From contig NZ_JANIAC010000001.1 of NCBI RefSeq assembly GCF_024723255.1, positions 883,548 through 947,547 on the forward strand: a stretch of 64,000 nt of DNA. Reading direction: 5' to 3'. This document shows positions 43,022-53,459 of the stretch, one piece after another. Under the pieces are notes generated by a model. It saw nothing but the letters and a program-made list of their open reading frames with translations, did not search any database and had not been told where the DNA came from. The DNA is from Aestuariibaculum sp. M13. Lineage in GTDB: Bacteria > Bacteroidota > Bacteroidia > Flavobacteriales > Flavobacteriaceae. Made by a program: the position numbers and the translations under genes. How positions within the stretch are numbered: position 1 is the stretch's first letter; the number at the start of each line of letters is the position of its first letter.

Positions 43022-44569
43022 TTAATTATCGTAACCTGGATTTTGATCATATAAATCTGGTGCCGCTAACATTTCTTGCAATGGAATAGGATACAAAAGT
43101 GAATTTTCATTAATCGTCCCAATACTATTCGATGTGTCTTCTAAATTTTTCCATGCATTCATTGTTGTTACAGCATTTCCGCTTCTTATTAAATCAAACC
43201 ATCGTGTTCCTTCTCCAAAAAATTCTTTTCTACGTTCTGCAAACAACTGATCTAAGGTTATATTACTTGCATCTCTGGCTAATCCAGCACGTTCTCTCAC
43301 ATCGTTAACAATATCATCAACATCTGCCTGAGAACCACCGCCGCCATGTAAAGTACATTCTGCCATTAACATAAGAACATCTGTATATCTCATAACAATA
43401 AAATCTACTCCCCAATCTTCTCTTCCATTTCCATATCTAGATACATCTATGTATTTAATAGAAGTTGGTCTGTCGAAATAATCGCCTGCCAAGGTACCTG
43501 AAGCCACTGTAAAATCTTCTACAATACCGAAGTTTCTACGTTCATCGGTCTCATCGAATGTACTTAAAAAAGAACTTGAAATAGGACGATACTCTAAAGA
43601 TCCTTGCTGCGAAAGCCCTAAAGAAGCAAAATACGGTTCGTAACCCAATTCTACCATAAAATTACTTCCAACGCCATTACCTGTATTTTGAGTATAAGGA
43701 ACTACTAATACATTTTCTTTATTACTACTCCCTTCAACTCTAAAAATAGCCTCATAATTATCTGAAAACGCATATTTACCACTGGCTTTTATATCATTCA
43801 ACTGCTGATATGCTTTCGACCACTCATCTAACCCTAGAGTTGATCCCTGAATTCCGTAATCTGCACTAGATCTGGTCATATAAACCAGAGCTAAAATCCC
43901 TTTTGCCCCATATTTACTTACTCTACCATAATCTGCAGCAGCAATTGCATCAGGTTCCGGAAGATTAGCTACTGCAAACTCTAAATCTGAAATAATTAAA
44001 TTATAAACCTCAGTAACCGCTGTACGCTCTACCGTAGCCACCTCCTGAGGAGACAGGGTTTTATCTATTAATGGCACTCGGCCATACCATCTTAACAAAT
44101 CGAAATAACAAAATGCTCTAAGAAAATGAGCTTCTGCTTCCATAGCTGTACGTTCTGCATCTACAGGAATTACTTCGTTTCCTTTAAGAGCAATTTGCTC
44201 AATAAACTGATTTGCTTTATAAATTGCATTATAATTACTTACATAAGCCTCTCTAACTAGTCCATTAGAACTTAATGAGGTAAAGAAATTGTTAATCCCT
44301 TCCCAATCTCTTGATGCTTGAGTTGTAGCATAATAATTATCAGATCTTGTTTCACTTAAATTAAGAACTCTGTTTCCATAACCATAAGTACCACTACCGT
44401 GGAAAGCTATGGAATACGTTGCATTTAAAGCCTGCTCAAAATCATTTTGAGTAGAATAAAAATTCTCTGTTGTTCCTTGTGACAAGGGTATCTGGTTCAA
44501 ATCATCCTCACAAGACGTAAACATAGAAACCAAAACTATGTTTGCAATGATATATATATACTTTTTCAT
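43022..44569 (-). CDS. SusD-like outer-membrane glycan-binding lipoprotein (pair 3)
   Basis: 515 residues; lipobox FTSCEDDL. Blocks typical of RagB/SusD include EAEAHFLRAFCYFDLLRWYG, RYTDVLMLMAECTLHGGGG, FAERRKEFFGEGTRWFDLIR and the C-terminal LYPIPLQEM. It starts 7 bp after its SusC partner. With no fasciclin partner, this pair is the classic two-gene form and may import a different size or type of oligosaccharide from pairs 1 and 2. Confidence 0.95.
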   Translation of the reverse strand: MKKYIYIIANIVLVSMFTSCEDDLNQIPLSQGTTENFYSTQNDFEQALNATYSIAFHGSGTYGYGNRVLNLSETRSDNYYATTQASRDWEGINNFFTSLSSNGLVREAYVSNYNAIYKANQFIEQIALKGNEVIPVDAERTAMEAEAHFLRAFCYFDLLRWYGRVPLIDKTLSPQEVATVERTAVTEVYNLIISDLEFAVANLPEPDAIAAADYGRVSKYGAKGILALVYMTRSSADYGIQGSTLGLDEWSKAYQQLNDIKASGKYAFSDNYEAIFRVEGSSNKENVLVVPYTQNTGNGVGSNFMVELGYEPYFASLGLSQQGSLEYRPISSSFLSTFDETDERRNFGIVEDFTVASGTLAGDYFDRPTSIKYIDVSRYGNGREDWGVDFIVMRYTDVLMLMAECTLHGGGGSQADVDDIVNDVRERAGLARDASNITLDQLFAERRKEFFGEGTRWFDLIRSGNAVTTMNAWKNLEDTSNSIGTINENSLLYPIPLQEMLAAPDLYDQNPGYDN

Positions 44570-44576
44570 CTTAATT

Positions 44577-47500
44577 CTAGTTAAAATTAATATTTAAACC
44601 TACCACTAGCGATCTAGCCAAAGGTGCTCCACCATAATCTGCAGGCACTGGATATCTGCTATCGTTACTTCCTGACACATTGTTTGCTTCAGGATTAAAT
44701 CCACCATCATACTTATCCTTATAGAACCAATTTTCTAAAGTCATATAAAGTCTGGCATTGTCAATTCTGTTGAAGGATTTTAAAGCTTTAGACAGGTCAT
44801 AACCTAAGGTTACATTTCTAACACTTATGTAGTCTGATTTATATAACCAGTCTGTATTAGGAACATATCCAAAATTGGTTTTCCAGTTTCCTCTAACAGC
44901 CGGATCAACATCTAAAGTATTTTCAACTGCACCCATACCGGTTCTGTTTAAAGCACGACCTAATAATCCGTAAATATATCCTCCATTTTGTCCTTCAACT
45001 AAAATATTTAAATCGAAGTTTTTATACTTAAATGAATTGGTAATACCCCAGGTATATTTAGGCGTTGGGTTACCTACATCAACACGATCATCAGTCGTAA
45101 TTTTCCCATCACCATTTTGATCAACATATCTAGGATCGCCTAATACCAATGCTCTACCTCCCCAGGTTGTTCCTCCTCCGTCAATATCTTCCTGAGTTAC
45201 TACACCATCCTGTACAATTGTGAATATGGTATACATTGGTTTACCTACTTCTAATTTGTAAAAAGGTACACCACCACCCCAGCTTGAATTAATTTCAATT
45301 TTATCCTGATCCGGACCTAAAGCCAATACTTTGTTTTCGTTATGACTTATGTTTGCTGTAGTTTTCCACTGAAAATTACTATTGCTAACATTTATGGTAG
45401 TTAACTCTAATTCCCATCCTTGATTTTCTACCTTACCAATGTTAGAAAGATAACTTGTAAATCCTGAAGCTGCTAAAGCCGGAACCTGTAGTAATAAATC
45501 ACTATTTGTTTTCTTATAATAATCAAAAACCCCTGTAATTCTATTTTTAAAGAATCCAAAATCTAATCCAACATCAGTACTTTCAGATTCTTCCCAATGC
45601 AAATAAGGATTAGGTATACCCGATACTCCTTGTCCAAAAGCAGTTCCTCCTCCAAGCGTATAATTGTAAGATCCTAAAGTTGAAAAAGCTGCATAATTAC
45701 CTATATTGTTGTTTCCATTTACACCCCAGCTACCTCTAAGTTTTAAGGCACTTAACCAATCTACATTTTTCATAAAATCTTCTTCTGTAATTCGCCATCC
45801 AACAGAAGCTGATGGGAAAGTACCCCATCTTTGAGCAAAACCAAATTTAGAAGACCCATCGCGTCTTATACTTGCAGAAAGAATATATTTCTCTTTATAG
45901 TTGTATTGCAACCTTCCAAAATACGACACCTGTACATTTTTCTCTGCATTTGTACTTCCTGTAGATCCACTTGGTAATGTTTCTATAGAATAACTGTTGT
46001 ATAAGTTTCCTGAAGACAAAAATGATCGCATAATTTTGTATGAACTGTATGACTGACCAGCTAATAAGGTTAAATTATGTGTATCGTTGAAAGATTTATC
46101 AAAAGTTAAAGTATTCTCGTTTACAAAGTTCTGTCTTCTATATGTATTATAGTTTCCTCTAATACTTGATAAATTATCACTTGGTCTGTAAACCTCATTA
46201 GTATTATCTGCATTATCAAAGTTTAGCGTCGTTTTTGCTGTTAAACCGTCTAAAATATTATAGCTAACATATGAAGACATTAAATTTCTGAACATTGTAT
46301 TTCTTCCAATTCTGTTTAAAAGCGGAAGTTGATTTGTTGTACTACTACCCCAGGCATATCTAGTTGTATATTTTTCACCACTTTCGTTGGTAGAACTTTC
46401 AAAAACTGGAGTCGCTCCGGTTGTTCGGTGTAAAATTTGATCTTTACCTTCTACTCCCGGGTCGTTTTTAATAGAATACGACGGCGCAATGTTTAAACCT
46501 ATTTTTAATCGCTCTGATAAATTGATATCGACATTAGCTCTTGCAGAATACAATGTGTAATCTGTTCCTACAATATATCCCTTATTCTTATTATAATTAG
46601 CAGACACATAATAGTTAACCACATTTGTAGCCCCTGAAGCCGATAGTTGGTAGTTATTGAACTCTCCTCTTTTAAAGATAAGGTCTTGCCAATCGATGTA
46701 GTCTAAACCTGGATGACCAGGAATATCCCATCTTGGATCGTACATATATCCTGTATTGAATTGATCTGGTCCTAAATCCGGATCTCTGTTCAGGTTGTAC
46801 AAATCACGTCTTTCATCAACGGTTTGATCTGCCGATGCCCCTGGAATTCCAGATGCTTCCCATTGCGTATCGATCATAATTTTAGCTCTCTCAATCCACT
46901 CTTCCGAAGTTAACATATCCATTCTTTTAACCTCTTTGGATACTCCTGAATACATATTAAAAGTAAACTTAGGTTTTCCTGATTTACCTCTCTTTGTTGT
47001 TACTATTACAACACCATTTGAAGCTCTTGATCCATAAATTGCAGCTGCAGCCGCATCTTTTAAAACTTCTATGGAAGCAATGTCATTCGGATTGATATTG
47101 TCTAATGGACTTCCATTTGAAAACCCTCCACTGCTCGTTGTTCCCTCTGTATGGATAGGAAACCCATCGATTACATACAATGGCTCATTACCCGCAGAAA
47201 TAGACCCCGTTCCTCGGATATTAATACTGAATGGTTGCCCTGGCATACCTGAAGTTTGTTTAACACGAACCCCTGCAATTTGTCCGATTAAACCTTGATC
47301 TACCCTAGAAATTGGTCGTTCAACAAAATTTTCAGTTTTAATGGAAGACAAAGCTCCAGTAGTCATAGCGCGTTTTTGTGTACCATACCCAACGACTACA
47401 ACTTCCTCTAGTTGTGCATTGTCTGTTTCAAGCGATAAACTATAGGTATTCTCACTACCTACAACTCGCTCTGTAGATTTAAAACCCACATAGGAAAAAA

Positions 47501-47717
47501 CTAAAGTTTCGCCTACTGAAACATCAATACTAAAATTACCGTCAAAATCTGTACTAGTCCCTCGGTTAGCTCCCTTAACTAATACATTCACCCCAGGAAG
47601 AGGAAGATTAGAAACATCTGTAACAGTTCCTGTAACTGTCTTTTCTTGAGCATAACTTGTTGTATACATAATTGTAAATACAAGTAAACTCAATAAATGA
47701 GTTAATTTGTTTTTCAT
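44577..47717 (-). CDS. SusC-like TonB-dependent receptor (pair 3)
   Basis: 1046 residues; signal peptide ends near TSYAQE. Regulatory domain about 27-105 (VTGTVTDVSNLPLPGVNVLV), canonical TonB box EEVVVVGYGTQKRA, plug with GVRVKQTSGMPGQPFSINIR, YVIDGFPI and LKDAAAAAIYGSRASNGVV, then the beta-barrel. Its leader has CAACTAAACTAAA directly before the ATG and the shared promoter module upstream. No STN signalling domain is present, so sigma/anti-sigma control is unlikely. Confidence 0.96.
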   Translation of the reverse strand: MKNKLTHLLSLLVFTIMYTTSYAQEKTVTGTVTDVSNLPLPGVNVLVKGANRGTSTDFDGNFSIDVSVGETLVFSYVGFKSTERVVGSENTYSLSLETDNAQLEEVVVVGYGTQKRAMTTGALSSIKTENFVERPISRVDQGLIGQIAGVRVKQTSGMPGQPFSINIRGTGSISAGNEPLYVIDGFPIHTEGTTSSGGFSNGSPLDNINPNDIASIEVLKDAAAAAIYGSRASNGVVIVTTKRGKSGKPKFTFNMYSGVSKEVKRMDMLTSEEWIERAKIMIDTQWEASGIPGASADQTVDERRDLYNLNRDPDLGPDQFNTGYMYDPRWDIPGHPGLDYIDWQDLIFKRGEFNNYQLSASGATNVVNYYVSANYNKNKGYIVGTDYTLYSARANVDINLSERLKIGLNIAPSYSIKNDPGVEGKDQILHRTTGATPVFESSTNESGEKYTTRYAWGSSTTNQLPLLNRIGRNTMFRNLMSSYVSYNILDGLTAKTTLNFDNADNTNEVYRPSDNLSSIRGNYNTYRRQNFVNENTLTFDKSFNDTHNLTLLAGQSYSSYKIMRSFLSSGNLYNSYSIETLPSGSTGSTNAEKNVQVSYFGRLQYNYKEKYILSASIRRDGSSKFGFAQRWGTFPSASVGWRITEEDFMKNVDWLSALKLRGSWGVNGNNNIGNYAAFSTLGSYNYTLGGGTAFGQGVSGIPNPYLHWEESESTDVGLDFGFFKNRITGVFDYYKKTNSDLLLQVPALAASGFTSYLSNIGKVENQGWELELTTINVSNSNFQWKTTANISHNENKVLALGPDQDKIEINSSWGGGVPFYKLEVGKPMYTIFTIVQDGVVTQEDIDGGGTTWGGRALVLGDPRYVDQNGDGKITTDDRVDVGNPTPKYTWGITNSFKYKNFDLNILVEGQNGGYIYGLLGRALNRTGMGAVENTLDVDPAVRGNWKTNFGYVPNTDWLYKSDYISVRNVTLGYDLSKALKSFNRIDNARLYMTLENWFYKDKYDGGFNPEANNVSGSNDSRYPVPADYGGAPLARSLVVGLNINFN

Positions 47718-47787
47718 AGATTATTTAGTTTAGTTGTTTTTTTTATTTGTTAAATAAAAAAAGATTATTTTCTATTTAACTGGTATT

Positions 47788-47832
47788 CAAATTAAATCTT
47801 AATTTTTTGTTAAAGCATCCTGCTCTTACCTG
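47788..47832 (-). promoter_or_regulatory. Direct-repeat promoter module of the third SusCD operon
   Basis: On the minus strand: CAGGTA (47832-47827), CAGGAT (47822-47817), 21 bp, then TTAATTTG (47795-47788). It is back-to-back with the module at 47948; together they fill the 304-bp divergent region 47718-48021, where nothing else was seen. Confidence 0.8.
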
Positions 47833-47947
47833 TATTTACTCAAAAATATAACACAATACCTATCAAAAACAAAATAATACATCCGTATTATTAAACATAT
47901 CGCATAGCTAAAAAACTCATTATTGCAATTTGTAACCCCACTAAAAA

Positions 47948-47992
47948 CAGGATGCTACAGGATACTATTCATAAATGTAAAAAATACCTTTA
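47948..47992 (+). promoter_or_regulatory. Direct-repeat promoter module of the eight-gene enzyme operon
   Basis: CAGGAT (47948-47953), CAGGAT (47958-47963), 21 bp, then TACCTTTA (47985-47992). Both hexamers are perfect. The spacer shares TCATAAATGTA with the module at 33074. Confidence 0.8.
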
Positions 47993-48021
47993 CTATCCAA
48001 TTAAACAAATAACCACTACTA

Positions 48022-49389
48022 ATGCTTAAAACCGCTCAAGCTTTTTTAATAGCTACGATTTTTCTTAATCTATCTTGTAAAGAAGAATTTAATCCTGTTG
48101 AAACTTCTAGAATAGAAGTTCACACGCCTTTTGAAATGCCTGCTATTAAAATTCCAAATTTCAAAAACTGCAAACAATTTAATATTATAGATTTTGGAGC
48201 TAAACAAGAGAACAAGGAACTAACCTCCATAGCTATTGCTGATGCCATTACTGAAGCTAACGCCATTGGAGGAGGTATTGTAGTTATTCCTGAAGGTGAA
48301 TGGATTACAAAAACCATACATTTAAAAAGTAATGTCAATCTGCATTTAAATAAAGATGCCGTTTTATTGTTCTCTGAAGCTCCTGAAGATTATCTTCCTG
48401 CTGTGCATTCAACCTGGGAAGGCATGGAATGTTATAATTATTCTCCTTTAATTTATGCTTATAAATGTAAAAATATTGCCATTACCGGCGAAGGCAAATT
48501 AAAGGCTAAAATGGATATTTGGAAAACCTGGTTTCCACGTCCGGAGCCTCATATGAATAGTTTAAAACAACTTTACAATCTGGCGTCTTATAACAAACCT
48601 GTTGAGGAGCGTCAAATGGTAAATGACACCGCACATTTCCGACCGCAGTTTATTCAGTTTAATCGAAGTGAAAACATTTTACTGGAAGATGTTTCTATTG
48701 AAAACAGTCCGTTTTGGACCATTCACCCTTATCTTTCAAAAGATGTAGTAATCAGAAATTTAAATGTGTACGCTCGCGGACATAACAATGATGGTGTTGA
48801 TCCTGAAATGAGCGAAAATGTACTTATTGAAAACTGTATATTCGACCAAGGTGATGATGCTATTGCCATAAAGTCTGGTAGAAATCAGGATGCCTGGCGA
48901 TTAAATACACCTTCAAAAAACATTGTCATGCGCAACTGTACCATGAAAAACGGACATCAGTTAGTCGCTATTGGCAGTGAGCTTTCCGGTGGTATTGAGA
49001 ATGTTTTTGTAGACAACTGTAACGTGGTTGATGGTGCCAAAATGTATCATTTAGTATTTATAAAAACCAACGAACGTCGTGGTGGTTATGTAAAAAACAT
49101 TTTTGTTGAAAATATAAAAGCGGGTAAAATAGCTAATGGAGTTTTAGGAATAGAAACCGATGTGCTTTACCAATGGCGTGATTTAGTGCCAACAATAGAA
49201 AGAAAACTAACCCCAATTAGCGACGTACACCTTAAAAATGTATCGGCTACGGAAACCGAATATCTATCAAAAATATTTGGTCAGGCAGAGCTTCCTATCG
49301 AGAATGTTTTTCTTAAAAATGTATCGGTAGATAATATCCTAAAGGAAAAACATATTCATGAAAACGTTATTAATTTCATGGAAAACTAA
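48022..49389 (+). CDS. GH28 polygalacturonase-like lipoprotein
   Basis: 455 residues; lipobox LSCKEE. Beta-helix motifs: IDFGAKQENKELTSIAIADA, NNDGVDPEM, CIFDQGDDAIAIKSGRNQD, GSELSGG and FIKTNERRGG (the R-x-K equivalent loop). The catalytic Asp set is complete. It hydrolyses a galacturonate-containing backbone or oligosaccharide; the broad GRN loop and long insert around FPRPEPHMN suggest exo-action, which is inference. First gene of the eight-gene operon reaching 63949. Confidence 0.9.
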   Translation: MLKTAQAFLIATIFLNLSCKEEFNPVETSRIEVHTPFEMPAIKIPNFKNCKQFNIIDFGAKQENKELTSIAIADAITEANAIGGGIVVIPEGEWITKTIHLKSNVNLHLNKDAVLLFSEAPEDYLPAVHSTWEGMECYNYSPLIYAYKCKNIAITGEGKLKAKMDIWKTWFPRPEPHMNSLKQLYNLASYNKPVEERQMVNDTAHFRPQFIQFNRSENILLEDVSIENSPFWTIHPYLSKDVVIRNLNVYARGHNNDGVDPEMSENVLIENCIFDQGDDAIAIKSGRNQDAWRLNTPSKNIVMRNCTMKNGHQLVAIGSELSGGIENVFVDNCNVVDGAKMYHLVFIKTNERRGGYVKNIFVENIKAGKIANGVLGIETDVLYQWRDLVPTIERKLTPISDVHLKNVSATETEYLSKIFGQAELPIENVFLKNVSVDNILKEKHIHENVINFMEN

Positions 49390-49444
49390 CTATTGATTTG
49401 AAGAACATATGACAACCTAAAAAACTTCAATTAAAACTAAACCA

Positions 49445-50686
49445 ATGAGACCTTTAACATATTTATTAACCCTTTCACTAATTATTTCTGTTTCATGTAA
49501 ATCGAATAATTCAAAAGCAGAACACCAAATTCCAGTGATAGAAACAGGCAAAGCAAGTTCTGTTGCAAAAATCTGGATCGATTCTATTACAGGCCATAAA
49601 GTTGAAAAATTAGTCAACAGACCCGGAGACAACCGAAGTTTTTACTTTCATAATAACCCGTTTTTAAAATCGGAAGACGGGACTGAAGATTTAATGATTT
49701 TTTCCGGTTCTTCTGAAACTGGAAATCAGTTTTTCACTGTAAACCTAACCACAAAGGAAGTTCAACAAATTACCCACAAAAAAGGGAATAAACGTGGTGA
49801 AATTTTGGGACGCAAAACCCGCAAAGTCTTTTACATGATTAAAGACAGTGTATTTGCTACACATATCGACACCCATAAAACCGAATTCATCTATAAATTT
49901 AGTGATGATGTTATTGGTTCTGTAACCACTTTAAATGCAGATGAAACCTTACTCGGCGGTGCTTTAATTACCAAAGAAGAAAACGAAATCTTTAAAAAGA
50001 ACCCTAAAAAATCAAGTTATTTTGATAAGATTTACGAAGCCAAATTAGAACGAAGCCTTATTACCATTAATGTAAACACTAAAAAATTTAAGAATATATA
50101 CTCTGAAAATGCTTGGTTAAATCACATTCAGTTTTCACCCACAGATCCCGACAATTTAATGTACTGCCATGAAGGCCCTTGGCATAAAGTTGACCGCATC
50201 TGGAACATCAACATAAAAACAAAAGACACAACTTTAATTCACAAAAGAACCGTTGAACGTGAAATTGCAGGACATGAATTTTTTAGTCCTGATGGAGAAA
50301 CCATTTGGTTCGATTTACAAATACCGCGAAGCGTTACCTTTTACCTTGCTGGAAAAAATTTGGAGACAGGTAAAGAAACGCGCTACGGACTAAAAAGAGA
50401 TGAATGGTCTATTCACTACAACATCTCTCCCGACCAAAAAACATTTGCTGGCGATGGCGGCGATCCTGGTCAAGTAGCGCGTGCCAAAGACGGCATGTGG
50501 TTATACCATTTCACCCCAAAAGAAGACAGTTTAGTTTCTGAAAAACTAGTGAACATGAAAAACCATAACTACGATTTAGAGCCAAATGTGCATTTTTCTC
50601 CCAACGGAAAACAAATTATCTTTAGAGCTAACTTTGAAGGAACTACGCAAATTTACGCGGTCGATATCGAAAAACATCAACATTAA
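49445..50686 (+). CDS. Oligogalacturonate lyase-like protein (PL22), lipoprotein
   Basis: 413 residues; lipobox VSCKSN. A seven-bladed propeller typical of Ogl: WIDSITGHKVEKLVN, YFHNNPFL near the start, MYCHEGPWHKVDRIWNI in the middle, HNYDLEPNVHFSPNGKQIIF near the end. The His residues fit the metal and catalytic His set of PL22. Such enzymes split short galacturonides into unsaturated keto sugars. Classic Ogl is cytoplasmic, whereas this one has a lipoprotein signal and would work in the periplasm or on a membrane. It may prefer rhamnogalacturonan-derived oligosaccharides. Confidence 0.8.
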   Translation: MRPLTYLLTLSLIISVSCKSNNSKAEHQIPVIETGKASSVAKIWIDSITGHKVEKLVNRPGDNRSFYFHNNPFLKSEDGTEDLMIFSGSSETGNQFFTVNLTTKEVQQITHKKGNKRGEILGRKTRKVFYMIKDSVFATHIDTHKTEFIYKFSDDVIGSVTTLNADETLLGGALITKEENEIFKKNPKKSSYFDKIYEAKLERSLITINVNTKKFKNIYSENAWLNHIQFSPTDPDNLMYCHEGPWHKVDRIWNINIKTKDTTLIHKRTVEREIAGHEFFSPDGETIWFDLQIPRSVTFYLAGKNLETGKETRYGLKRDEWSIHYNISPDQKTFAGDGGDPGQVARAKDGMWLYHFTPKEDSLVSEKLVNMKNHNYDLEPNVHFSPNGKQIIFRANFEGTTQIYAVDIEKHQH

Positions 50687-50710
50687 ACTAAATACATTCA
50701 ATTCTTTTAA

Positions 50711-53449
50711 ATGAAAATTCAATACACATATATCTTATTACTGTTAGCTTGCGTTACGCTTGTTAACTGTAAAGAAATAGACACCGATTCAGAGTCGCCA
50801 TGGCCGGAACAAACCAACACGACAAAGCCTTGGACACGCTGGTGGTGGATGGGAAGTGCAGTCGATAAACCAAACATTAAATCGCACTTAATAGCTTTTG
50901 AAAAAGCAGGATTAGGCGGTGTAGAAATTACGCCGATTTATGGTGTTAAAGGCGAAGAAGAAAATTTCATAGACTTCCTGTCTCCTAAATACATGGATAT
51001 TCTGGATTATACCATTGATGTAGCTGATAGTTTGAATATGGGTGTCGATATGGTTTTAGGAACAGGCTGGCCTTATGGCGGACCACAAGTCACTCCCGAA
51101 CATGCTGCGACACAACTTTTAGTTGAAAAATACGAAGTAAAAAAAGGCGCAACTATCAATACAACCATTGAACCTAAGGATAAAAAACAACATGGTTTAG
51201 CAAGCCTATTACATGTTATTGCTTTTGATACTGATGGAAATGCAACCGAGATAACAGACAAACTAGAAAACGAAAAGCTAAACTGGCAAGCAAACAACTC
51301 CGATTACACCATTTATGCAGTATTTAGCGGAAAAACACGCCAGCAAGTAAAACGTGCGGCACCGGGTGGTAAAGGTTATACTTTAGACCACTACTCTACC
51401 GATGCTCTAAACGAATACGTTATACCTTTCAATGAAGCCTTATCCGGATTCGCCGGAAAAATTCGTGCTATTTTTAACGACAGTTATGAAGTTTACGGCA
51501 CCACATTTACACCTCAATTCCTTGATGAATTTAAAACGCGTCGTGGTTACGATTTATTACCACATTTACAACAATTGCTAGACACTACCGATAACGACAT
51601 TAGCAACCGTATTAAAAGCGATTATCGCGAAACCTTATCGGATTTATTACTGAATAAATTCGATATTCCGTGGACAGACTGGGCAAATTCAAAACAATTT
51701 AAAACAAAATTGCAAGCGCATGGCTCGCCTGGAAACCTGATTGATTTATACGCTTCAGCCGATATTCCGGAATGTGAAACCTTTGGCTCTATGCCTTACG
51801 ATATTCCTGGGTTTAGACGTGAATTAGAAGACATTCGTGAAGGTGATGCCGATCCTGTTATGTTAAAATTTTCGTCATCGGCAGCGCATATTGCAGGAAA
51901 ACCATTAACCTCATCTGAGACCTTCACATGGCTTCGCGACCATTTTAAAACGGCTTTATCGCAATGTAAACCGGAAGTTGAAGATTTATTGCTTAACGGT
52001 ATTAACCACGTATTTTTACACGGCTCAACCTACTCACCGGAACGTGCTGCATGGCCGGGATGGAAATTCTATGCATCGGTTAATTTCAATCCTAATAACA
52101 CCATTTGGGAAGATGTCCCATCGTTATTTTCATATATTTCAAACTGCCAATCGATGCTCCAATCGGGGCAACCAGACAACGAAACGTTACTCTATTGGCC
52201 CATTTACGATACCTGGGGTAAAAACTTAAAAAATTCATTATTCTTTCAGTTTAAAATCCACTCGTTAGACGAATGGCTTCACGACACACCGTTTTACGAA
52301 ACCTGTAAAAATTTAATGGCCAAAGGCTATAACACCGATTTTATTTCAGATCAATTTATTGCTGAAGCTTCGGTTAAAGATGGCTTGATTGTTTTACCTG
52401 GCGGAACTTATAAATCTTTAGTGGTTCCAGACTCAGAATTTATGCCTCTTGAAACCTTGAAAAAATTACTAGAGTTAAAACAAGCAGGTGCGCATATTAT
52501 TTTTGAAGGTTTACCCGAATCAGTTCCCGGATATCACGATTATGAAGCTCAAAACAAAGAATTATTAGATTTGATATCTTCTAATGAATCTTTATTTAAA
52601 ACAACAACAGATTTATACAACGATTTAAAAACTGCCAATGTAAACCCTGAAACTCTGGTGGAAAGTGGGTTGAAATTCATTCGTCGTGATATTGATGGGG
52701 AAAAAATTTATTATTTGGTAAATCATACATCTAAAACTATAGACGATTTCCTTCCTATTGCTATTGGCAATAAAGAAGTCATTATTTTAGATCCGTTGAC
52801 GCTCAACGTTGGAAATGCTATAGTTAAAAAAGAAGACGATAGAACTTTGGTAAAACTTCAAATTGAGCCGGGCAAATCTTATATTCTTAAAACCGAAAAC
52901 AGCAAGTCTCAAAAAGACTGGGGTTATTTTGAAACATCAGCAGAAGCTATACCTTTAACAGGAACCTGGAATTTCGACTTTGAAAAAGGCGGTCCCCAAC
53001 TTCCTGCTTCCGTTACAATAGATTCATTACAGTCATGGACAACTTTAAGTCCAGAAGCTGAAGCATTTTCTGGAACAGCTTCTTATACGATAGAATTTAA
53101 TGCACCTGAAATTGTTGTCGATAACTGGAAGCTCAACTTAGGTGATGTTAGAGAAAGCGCCAAAATTTGGTTAAACGGCACCTATATTGGAGACGTGTGG
53201 TCGGCACCTTTCAATATTCAATTAAGGAAACTAAAAAAAGGAACCAACGAATTAAAAATACAGGTTACCAATTTGCCTGCAAACAGAATACGTGCTAAAG
53301 AATTAAGAGGTGAAGAATGGAAAATCTTTTACGAGATTAACATGGTAAATAAAGATTATCAAAAATTTGATGCCACCCTTTGGAACCCGATGCCGTCTGG
53401 ACTTTTAGGTCCTGTAACTATAACTCCTCTAAAAAAGACATTACAATAA
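50711..53449 (+). CDS. GH106 alpha-L-rhamnosidase-like lipoprotein
   Basis: 912 residues; lipobox LVNCKE followed by acidic IDTDSES, an export-like signal. The N-terminal region TRWWWMGSAVDKPNIKSHL, AGLGGVEITPIYG and MVLGTGWPYGGPQV is characteristic of GH106. A C-terminal jelly roll (about 760-910) has LNLGDVRESAKIWLNGTYIG. It removes terminal L-rhamnose from rhamnogalacturonan or side-chain fragments. It fits GH105 next door: GH105 removes the unsaturated uronic acid, then GH106 the exposed rhamnose. Ten bp separate the two genes. Confidence 0.88.
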   Translation: MKIQYTYILLLLACVTLVNCKEIDTDSESPWPEQTNTTKPWTRWWWMGSAVDKPNIKSHLIAFEKAGLGGVEITPIYGVKGEEENFIDFLSPKYMDILDYTIDVADSLNMGVDMVLGTGWPYGGPQVTPEHAATQLLVEKYEVKKGATINTTIEPKDKKQHGLASLLHVIAFDTDGNATEITDKLENEKLNWQANNSDYTIYAVFSGKTRQQVKRAAPGGKGYTLDHYSTDALNEYVIPFNEALSGFAGKIRAIFNDSYEVYGTTFTPQFLDEFKTRRGYDLLPHLQQLLDTTDNDISNRIKSDYRETLSDLLLNKFDIPWTDWANSKQFKTKLQAHGSPGNLIDLYASADIPECETFGSMPYDIPGFRRELEDIREGDADPVMLKFSSSAAHIAGKPLTSSETFTWLRDHFKTALSQCKPEVEDLLLNGINHVFLHGSTYSPERAAWPGWKFYASVNFNPNNTIWEDVPSLFSYISNCQSMLQSGQPDNETLLYWPIYDTWGKNLKNSLFFQFKIHSLDEWLHDTPFYETCKNLMAKGYNTDFISDQFIAEASVKDGLIVLPGGTYKSLVVPDSEFMPLETLKKLLELKQAGAHIIFEGLPESVPGYHDYEAQNKELLDLISSNESLFKTTTDLYNDLKTANVNPETLVESGLKFIRRDIDGEKIYYLVNHTSKTIDDFLPIAIGNKEVIILDPLTLNVGNAIVKKEDDRTLVKLQIEPGKSYILKTENSKSQKDWGYFETSAEAIPLTGTWNFDFEKGGPQLPASVTIDSLQSWTTLSPEAEAFSGTASYTIEFNAPEIVVDNWKLNLGDVRESAKIWLNGTYIGDVWSAPFNIQLRKLKKGTNELKIQVTNLPANRIRAKELRGEEWKIFYEINMVNKDYQKFDATLWNPMPSGLLGPVTITPLKKTLQ

Positions 53450-53459
53450 CAATTATCTT

